Assembly: GCA_018669845.1 (NCBI GenBank)
Contig: JABHSO010000169.1
Span: 1 to 46,889, forward strand
DNA: 46,889 bases
Reading direction: 5' to 3'
DNA from: Gammaproteobacteria bacterium
Lineage (GTDB): Bacteria; Pseudomonadota; Gammaproteobacteria; GCA-001735895
Part shown: piece after piece, positions 41,140 to 46,889 of the stretch
How positions within the stretch are numbered: position 1 is the first letter of the stretch
Layout of the letters: every line of letters begins with the position of its first letter
Position numbers and translations under genes: made by a program
Notes under the pieces: generated by a model
The model's input: the letters and a program-made list of their open reading frames with translations, nothing else
Database searches by the model: none
Told to the model about the DNA's origin: nothing

Positions 41140-43002
41140 TCATTTTTTCAGCAATTTTTTATCCGACAACAAGTAGGCATCCATTATTTTACGTGCAATA
41201 GGTGCCGCTACGGAGCTACCATGCCCGCCATTTTCGACTATAACCGCCACTGCAATTTGTGGCTTTTCTACCGGTGCAAAAGCCATAAATAAAGCATGAT
41301 CACGTAATTTTTTAGTCACTTTATCTTCTTCATATTCTTCATCCTGAGCGATACCAAACACTTGAGCTGTACCCGTTTTACCCGCAATGGTATAACTTAA
41401 ACCCTTCGCTAGTCGATGTGCCGTACCTCGAATTCCATGTACTACATTCTTCATTCCATTGACTACATGCTGCCAGTTAAGTTCTTTCTTAACCGAGTAG
41501 ACACCTGATACTTCAGGTTTAATATTTAAACTTTCTCGGTTTCCTGGATAGCTGATCTTTTTGACCAGGTGAGGTTTGAAACGCGTACCTTTTAGAGCTA
41601 AAGCACCAGTTCCACTAGCTAATTGCAAAGGCGTTACCAGTAAAGCTCCCTGTCCAATTCCCGTAATCAGTGTTTCTCCCGGAAACCAGGGCATTCCTCT
41701 AGCTCGTCGCTTCCATTCCCGTGATGGCATCAAACCCGGTTTTTCCCCGGTACTGTCAATACCAGTACGACTACCAAAACCAAACTGTTTCATAAATTCT
41801 GACATTCGATCTATGCCAAGACTATACGCCAGGCTATAAAAATAGACATCACAGGACTGTGTAATCGCTTTATCTAAATCTGTTTTTCCATGACCGGTTT
41901 TCTTCCAGTCACGATATTTTCGATCCTCATTAGGCAATAGATAATATCCACCACAAAAAGTTGTTTGTTTATGACCAACCACACTGTATTCAAGACCCGC
42001 CAGCCCAAAAAATGGTTTAGTTGTCGAACCAGGAGGATATTGTCCAGTCAGAGCACGATTAAATAAAGGCCGACGCCAAGAATCACGCAATTTACTATAG
42101 TCATTAAAACTTATGCCATTGACAAACAGGTTCGGGTCAAAACTTGGCATACTTACCAAAGCAAGTACTTCCCCGTTATTTGGATCCAGCGCAACTACAG
42201 AACCCCGTTCATCCTTGAATAAATCCTCGGCTAGCCTTTGTAAATTAGAATCAATGGTTAAATGTAAATTATGACCTGAAACAGGTGGACTTTCATCCAG
42301 CACCCTCAAAGTTCTGCCAGAAGCATTCACTTCAACCCGCTGAAAACCCACATCTCCATGCAGGTCATTTTCATAAAACTTTTCCAGCCCCAGTTTTCCT
42401 ATATAACTGGTTCCGGCATAGTTTGCTTCATCTAGCTGATTTAAATCTTTTACGTCGATACGCCCTACATAACCCAGCGCATGAACCGCATGTTTACCCA
42501 GTGGATAATTTCGCGTTAACCGGGCATTAATTTCAACGCCTTCAAATTTATGTAAATTAACCGCAAGACGGGCCAATTCTTTATCACTCAAATTAAGCAA
42601 TAACGGAACACTTTCATAGGGACGACGACGACGAGAAGACTGACGATATTTTTTTATTGCATAGTCTGAAATTTCAACATATTCAGATAAGCGTTTAATG
42701 GTGTCATCCAGATCCGAAACCTGTTCACGAATAATTTCCAGTCGATATGCAGGTAAATTATCAGCCAGTACTACACCGTTTCGATCATAGATCAGGCCCC
42801 TGGTTGGCGGTAATGCCTTAAGTCTTACCCTGTTAGAATTAGACAATGTAGAAAAATGATCATGCTCAACAACCTGAAGAACATACAAACGCCCGAGCAC
42901 GATAGACATTAAAACCAGCACGATAACGGCCGAGAGAATCAAACGACGTTGAATCAGCCGTGTCTCGGAGTAACTATCTTTTAATTGTTCACGATAGGCC
43001 AT
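41140..43002 (-). CDS. mrdA: penicillin-binding protein 2 (elongation transpeptidase)
   Basis: This 620-aa transpeptidase cross-links peptidoglycan in the elongasome. An N-terminal membrane anchor (LILSAVIVLVLMSIVLGRLY, 21-40) is followed by the pedestal domain and the transpeptidase domain. Active-site motifs are S326-T-T-K329 (PPGSTTKPF), a SCD-type motif in ITQSCDVYFY, and KTG in AGKTGTAQVFG. It heads the mrdA-rodA-mltB-rlpA-dacA-dat-ybeD-lipB-lipA series. Confidence 0.96.
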   Translation of the reverse strand: MAYREQLKDSYSETRLIQRRLILSAVIVLVLMSIVLGRLYVLQVVEHDHFSTLSNSNRVRLKALPPTRGLIYDRNGVVLADNLPAYRLEIIREQVSDLDDTIKRLSEYVEISDYAIKKYRQSSRRRRPYESVPLLLNLSDKELARLAVNLHKFEGVEINARLTRNYPLGKHAVHALGYVGRIDVKDLNQLDEANYAGTSYIGKLGLEKFYENDLHGDVGFQRVEVNASGRTLRVLDESPPVSGHNLHLTIDSNLQRLAEDLFKDERGSVVALDPNNGEVLALVSMPSFDPNLFVNGISFNDYSKLRDSWRRPLFNRALTGQYPPGSTTKPFFGLAGLEYSVVGHKQTTFCGGYYLLPNEDRKYRDWKKTGHGKTDLDKAITQSCDVYFYSLAYSLGIDRMSEFMKQFGFGSRTGIDSTGEKPGLMPSREWKRRARGMPWFPGETLITGIGQGALLVTPLQLASGTGALALKGTRFKPHLVKKISYPGNRESLNIKPEVSGVYSVKKELNWQHVVNGMKNVVHGIRGTAHRLAKGLSYTIAGKTGTAQVFGIAQDEEYEEDKVTKKLRDHALFMAFAPVEKPQIAVAVIVENGGHGSSVAAPIARKIMDAYLLSDKKLLKK

Positions 43003-43115
43003 CAGTTATTGATGTCCGGCAGGCTGGTCATAAAGGGAGTAAGTTTAAGATATAGAGCAAACGCTATTAAACCATTGATGGGATAATTTTCAAATCAAAA
43101 ACGTCAAAAATAATT

Positions 43116-43323
43116 AACCGCAGAGGACGCAAAGGTACGCAGAGTTTGTTATTTTTTAGTGCAAAACTGAATTACTTGATATCTACTGAGGGCCTTACTC
43201 ACCTAAAATTTGAATATGTTATAACGCTTCATTTCAAAGGTTGCTCTATTTCATAGCTAATAAAGGTTATAAAAATAGCAAATCACCAGAAAACCTCTGC
43301 GTACCTTTGCGTCCTCTGCGGTT
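43116..43323. repeat. MITE-like element with 29-bp perfect inverted ends
   Basis: 29-bp ends (43116-43144 and 43295-43323) are exact complements and start AACCGCAGAGGACGCAAAGG. They enclose 150 bp without a reading frame of note. The end sequence belongs to a type seen between genes in many environmental bacterial genomes. It occupies most of the 392-bp gene-free stretch 43003-43394. Confidence 0.85.
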
Positions 43324-43350
43324 CAAATGTTTTTCTTTTAAAATAAAAAA

Positions 43351-43376
43351 AGCCTGCACAAGGCAGGCTTTTTTGT
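43351..43376 (-). terminator. intrinsic terminator of hppA
   Basis: AGCCTGC and GCAGGCT form a 7-bp GC-rich stem with a 5-bp loop. It is flanked by A-rich sequence on one side and T6 on the other, so it can work in both directions. It is 26 bp past the hppA stop. Confidence 0.85.
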
Positions 43377-43394
43377 TTCTGCGAAACGAAGTGC

Positions 43395-45419
43395 TTACAG
43401 AAGAGGTACCAGCATCAATGCAACGATGTTGATGATTTTGATCAATGGGTTGATCGCAGGACCCGCTGTATCTTTGTAAGGGTCACCAACTGTATCACCA
43501 GTTACCGCTGCTTTATGAGCATCAGAACCTTTACCACCGTGATTACCATCTTCGATGTATTTTTTCGCGTTATCCCATGCACCACCACCGGTAGTCATAG
43601 AAATCGCAATGAAGATACCGGTTACGATAGTACCGATCAGCATGCCACCCAGTGCTTCAGGCCCTAAAGCCAGTCCGACTAAAATTGGAGCCGCAACAGG
43701 TAACAATGAAGGAATGATCATTTCTTTGATCGCTGCTTTAGTCAGCATATCAACAGCCTTTGAATAATCAGGCTTTTCAGTACGATCCATGATGCCAGGC
43801 ATTTCACGGAATTGACGACGTACTTCGTTAACGATTCCACCAGCTGCACGACCTACTGCTTCCATCGCCATTGCACCAAACAGGTAAGGAATCATTCCAC
43901 CAAGGAATAAACCAATGATAACCATGTGGTTAGATAAATCGAAGTTTACTGTTTTACCAGCATTTTCCAGTGAACTGGTGAAGTCAGCAAACAACACCAA
44001 CGTAGCAAGACCAGCTGAACCGATAGCATAACCCTTAGTAACTGCTTTAGTTGTATTACCTACAGCATCCAGAGCATCCGTTGTGTTACGAATTTCTTCT
44101 GGTAACTCGGCCATTTCAGCAATACCACCCGCGTTATCAGTAATAGGACCGTAAGCGTCAAGAGCAACGATAATACCTGTCATCGATAACATAGCTGTTG
44201 CAGCAATCGCGATACCGTATAAACCAGCCATCTCGAAAGAACCATAAATTGACAGACATACTGCCACTACTGGAATAGCTGTTGAGCGCATAGATAAACC
44301 TAAACCAGCGATAACGTTTGTACCGTCACCCGTAGTTGAAGCTGCTGCAATTCCACGAACTGGACCATATTCTGTCGCTGTGTAGTATTCAGTAATAACA
44401 ATCATGGCTACGGTTAATACCAGACCAATCAGTGCTGCTCCGAAAAGTGAGCCGGGTGAGTACATACCGTTCTCAGCCATCATTGAGTTAGTAACGAAGT
44501 AAAAACCAATCGCTGAAAGAATCGCTGAAACGCCAGTCGCTTTATACAGCGCTGTCATTATCTTTCCGCCTTCAACATATTTAACAAAGAATGTACCGAT
44601 GATAGAACTGATGATTGAAACACCACCCAGAACCAGAGGATAAGTGACTGCTAAAGATAGTGCTTCTGCACCAGCCGTTGCGAAAACCAGGCCACCCAGC
44701 AACATGGTAGCAATGATAGTTACTGCGTAAGTTTCGAACAGATCCGCTGCCATACCAGCACAGTCACCAACGTTATCACCAACGTTATCAGCGATAACAG
44801 CCGGGTTACGTGGGTCATCTTCAGGGATTCCAGCTTCAACCTTACCTACGATATCAGCACCGACGTCAGCACCTTTAGTGAAGATACCGCCACCCAGACG
44901 AGCAAAGATTGAAATCAGTGAACCACCAAATGCCAGACCAATCATTGCATGCAATGGATCAGGAGCACCAATCGCCAGTAATAAGCTGTAATAACCAGCT
45001 ACACCCAGTAGAGCCAGGCCAACAACTAACATACCTGTGATTGCACCACCTTTAAACGCGATATCAAGCGCAGGCTGGATACCATCTTTAGCGGCTTCTG
45101 CAGTACGAGAATTAGAACGTACTGAAACGTGCATACCGATATAACCGGTTGCACCTGATAAAATCGCACCGATTGCAAAACCAAAAGCTGTGTACCAGTC
45201 AAGGAAAATACCAATAGCAAGGAATAAAACCACACCCACTACTCCAATTGCCATGTACTGTCTTGCCAGGTAAGCAATTGCGCCTTCCTGTATCGCACCA
45301 GCGATTCGTTTCATTTCATCATTACCCTGGGATTTACCCATAATAGCTTTGATAGTGATGATCCCGTAGGCTATACCTACAATTGCACAAATTAGTGCCA
45401 TTAATAATCCAGATGACAT
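43395..45419 (-). CDS. hppA: K+-independent H+-translocating pyrophosphatase
   Basis: This 674-aa membrane protein with about 16 spans couples PPi hydrolysis to proton export. [20 protein letters not shown] carries the PPi/Mg-binding aspartates. At the position that sets potassium dependence the sequence is [10 protein letters not shown] with K458 and T461, the K+-independent type. The ATG at 45419 follows GGGG and gives the family N-terminus [15 protein letters not shown]; an ATG 12 bp earlier lacks a ribosome site. It lies after adk, with a strong terminator between. Confidence 0.95.
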   Translation of the reverse strand: MSSGLLMALICAIVGIAYGIITIKAIMGKSQGNDEMKRIAGAIQEGAIAYLARQYMAIGVVGVVLFLAIGIFLDWYTAFGFAIGAILSGATGYIGMHVSVRSNSRTAEAAKDGIQPALDIAFKGGAITGMLVVGLALLGVAGYYSLLLAIGAPDPLHAMIGLAFGGSLISIFARLGGGIFTKGADVGADIVGKVEAGIPEDDPRNPAVIADNVGDNVGDCAGMAADLFETYAVTIIATMLLGGLVFATAGAEALSLAVTYPLVLGGVSIISSIIGTFFVKYVEGGKIMTALYKATGVSAILSAIGFYFVTNSMMAENGMYSPGSLFGAALIGLVLTVAMIVITEYYTATEYGPVRGIAAASTTGDGTNVIAGLGLSMRSTAIPVVAVCLSIYGSFEMAGLYGIAIAATAMLSMTGIIVALDAYGPITDNAGGIAEMAELPEEIRNTTDALDAVGNTTKAVTKGYAIGSAGLATLVLFADFTSSLENAGKTVNFDLSNHMVIIGLFLGGMIPYLFGAMAMEAVGRAAGGIVNEVRRQFREMPGIMDRTEKPDYSKAVDMLTKAAIKEMIIPSLLPVAAPILVGLALGPEALGGMLIGTIVTGIFIAISMTTGGGAWDNAKKYIEDGNHGGKGSDAHKAAVTGDTVGDPYKDTAGPAINPLIKIINIVALMLVPLL

Positions 45420-45450
45420 ATTAAGCCCCATAACTTTAATTTAAAAATAT

Positions 45451-45486
45451 AAAAAAAAGCTGTTCCCCAGATTAAAAGAAACAGCT
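45451..45486 (-). terminator. intrinsic terminator of adk
   Basis: AGCTGTT and AACAGCT pair around a 15-bp loop, and eight T follow on the minus strand. It is located 10 bp past the adk stop. Confidence 0.85.
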
Positions 45487-45496
45487 CTTTGAGAAT

Positions 45497-46192
<696 letters not shown>

Positions 46193-46199
46193 TTACGCC

Positions 46200-46213
46200 T
46201 TGATTTGAATCAT
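46200..46213. promoter_or_regulatory. FNR-like site upstream of adk
   Basis: TTGATTTGAATCAT matches TTGAT-N4-ATCAA except for the last base. It lies 53-66 bp upstream of the adk start. FNR control of adk is not usual, so this may be chance in AT-rich DNA. Confidence 0.25.
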
Positions 46214-46278
46214 ATCTAAATCAAATCAATCCACGTTTAGGCAACTCAAATTTTGCGAAATAGATTCTGCCACAGCAT

Positions 46279-46303
46279 AAAAGCCACTGCTAGCAGGCTT
46301 TTT
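46279..46303. terminator. terminator-like hairpin between adk and the divergent gene
   Basis: AAAAGCC and GGCTTTT pair around a 10-bp loop, with a T-rich end on the plus strand. A terminator between two divergent genes is odd. It may instead be a regulatory stem. Confidence 0.35.
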
Positions 46304-46454
46304 ATATAAACCAATCGAATTAGCTTATACCTAAATTACAACATTATGATATACCCATAAAAGGAAGGGTGATCTATTCAGATTCACCCAAAACATGCAA
46401 AACCCGTTATTTTATTGTATATTCCCCGCCCTGATTACCAACAGCCCAAACAAT

Positions 46455-46811
46455 ATGAGCGCAATTTCTGACATTACAGACATCGAAATAGGCATAGTTC
46501 AAAGCACCCTTGATGAAAGATGGGGTAAAAATGCAGTTGAACCACAGGTGGTTGATGTAGAAGCCAGGCTCAGCAAAGGCGACAGGGAACTCACCGAATG
46601 TCCGGCATTGTACTGGGAACAGGCCGACTGCCATTTCATCATCATCAAAACTGATGACAGCCAGTATCGCACCCAGTTTTATTATGGCAACAGGGAACAG
46701 TTTGGCACTAGCATACCCGAATATGACAACATGGGAGATTGCGTCCTTTCACTGCTAAGACTGCAGGCAGACCATGAAATCACCCGTGCTGAAGAACAGG
46801 ATTCAGAGTAA
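46455..46811 (+). CDS. conserved-type small protein, unknown function
   Basis: From the ATG at 46455 this is a 118-aa acidic protein starting MSAISDITDIEIGIVQSTLD and ending in a run of charged residues (ITRAEEQDSE). No transmembrane segment, signal or catalytic motif is visible, and I do not recognise the family. An earlier ATG at 46395 adds 20 residues without a better ribosome site. It lies 53 bp before the probable PPi-phosphofructokinase and is divergent from adk. Confidence 0.6.
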   Translation: MSAISDITDIEIGIVQSTLDERWGKNAVEPQVVDVEARLSKGDRELTECPALYWEQADCHFIIIKTDDSQYRTQFYYGNREQFGTSIPEYDNMGDCVLSLLRLQADHEITRAEEQDSE

Positions 46812-46864
46812 TTTTTTATTTTAGGCCAGTATTTGGCCGAATCATTTAGTGGAGATAATTTGAT

Positions 46865-46889
46865 ATGACAAAGAAGAATGCATTCTATG
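46865..46889 (+). CDS. start of a gene cut by the window edge, probably PPi-dependent phosphofructokinase
   Basis: An ATG with GGAG 9 bp upstream begins MTKKNAFY. These eight residues match the start of PPi-type 6-phosphofructokinases of Gammaproteobacteria (MxKKNAFYAQSGG). Neighbouring hppA, which also uses PPi, and the pairing of pfp with hpp in methylotrophs support this. The evidence is thin because only eight codons are present. Confidence 0.5.

Noticed and set aside
43116..43323. CRISPR-like repeat array
   Set aside because: There are only two arms, inverted rather than direct, with no regular spacers and no cas genes.

Overview
The window is about 47 kb of chromosome from a facultatively anaerobic, probably marine or saline gammaproteobacterium. 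This rests on gene content and order: mrdA-rodA-mltB-rlpA-dacA-dat-ybeD-lipB-lipA in a proteobacterial arrangement, rdgC, an NhaD Na+/H+ antiporter, ubiTUV, a class III ribonucleotide reductase and a K+-independent H+-pyrophosphatase. Base composition is AT-leaning. The genus cannot be named from sequence alone. No rRNA, tRNA or CRISPR array was recognised.

Region 1 (1-14 kb) is accessory and defence-like. It holds a PLD-helicase-S24-DUF3427 protein with an upstream methyltransferase, an MNT nucleotidyltransferase with a truncated HEPN partner, an HTH/AbiEii-like pair with a frameshifted toxin, hipBA and a Fic protein. Several of these transcription units start next to an inverted repeat that looks like a self-regulation operator. 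Housekeeping-type genes (class I aldolase, YecA-like SEC-C protein, erythromycin-esterase-like protein) sit between them. Two copies of a roughly 100-bp repeat flank the AbiEii-like block.

Region 2 (14-21 kb) is an anaerobic-metabolism island: nrdG, a separate 53-aa glycyl-radical module, nrdD, then ubiT, ubiV and ubiU for O2-independent ubiquinone synthesis. Tandem NrdR boxes and FNR-type sites lie in the two divergent promoter regions, so DNA-precursor synthesis and quinone synthesis appear to be switched on together without oxygen.

Region 3 (22-27 kb) is a gene graveyard. Remnants of selD (senC-like), an EgtB/SenA-like enzyme and a SenB-like glycosyltransferase suggest a lost selenoneine pathway. 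A di-heme cytochrome lipoprotein is split by an IS1380-family element with a 4-bp target duplication. A cytochrome c, an ECF sigma factor and an ABC ATPase fragment are also broken. Directly after it lies a possible bacteriocin/immunity pair (27.7-28.3 kb).

Region 4 (28-46.9 kb) is conserved core: a nucleotidyl cyclase, an MltF-like transglycosylase with two solute-binding domains, rdgC, nhaD, the lipoate and cell-elongation cluster, hppA, adk, a small unknown gene and the first codons of what is probably a PPi-dependent phosphofructokinase.
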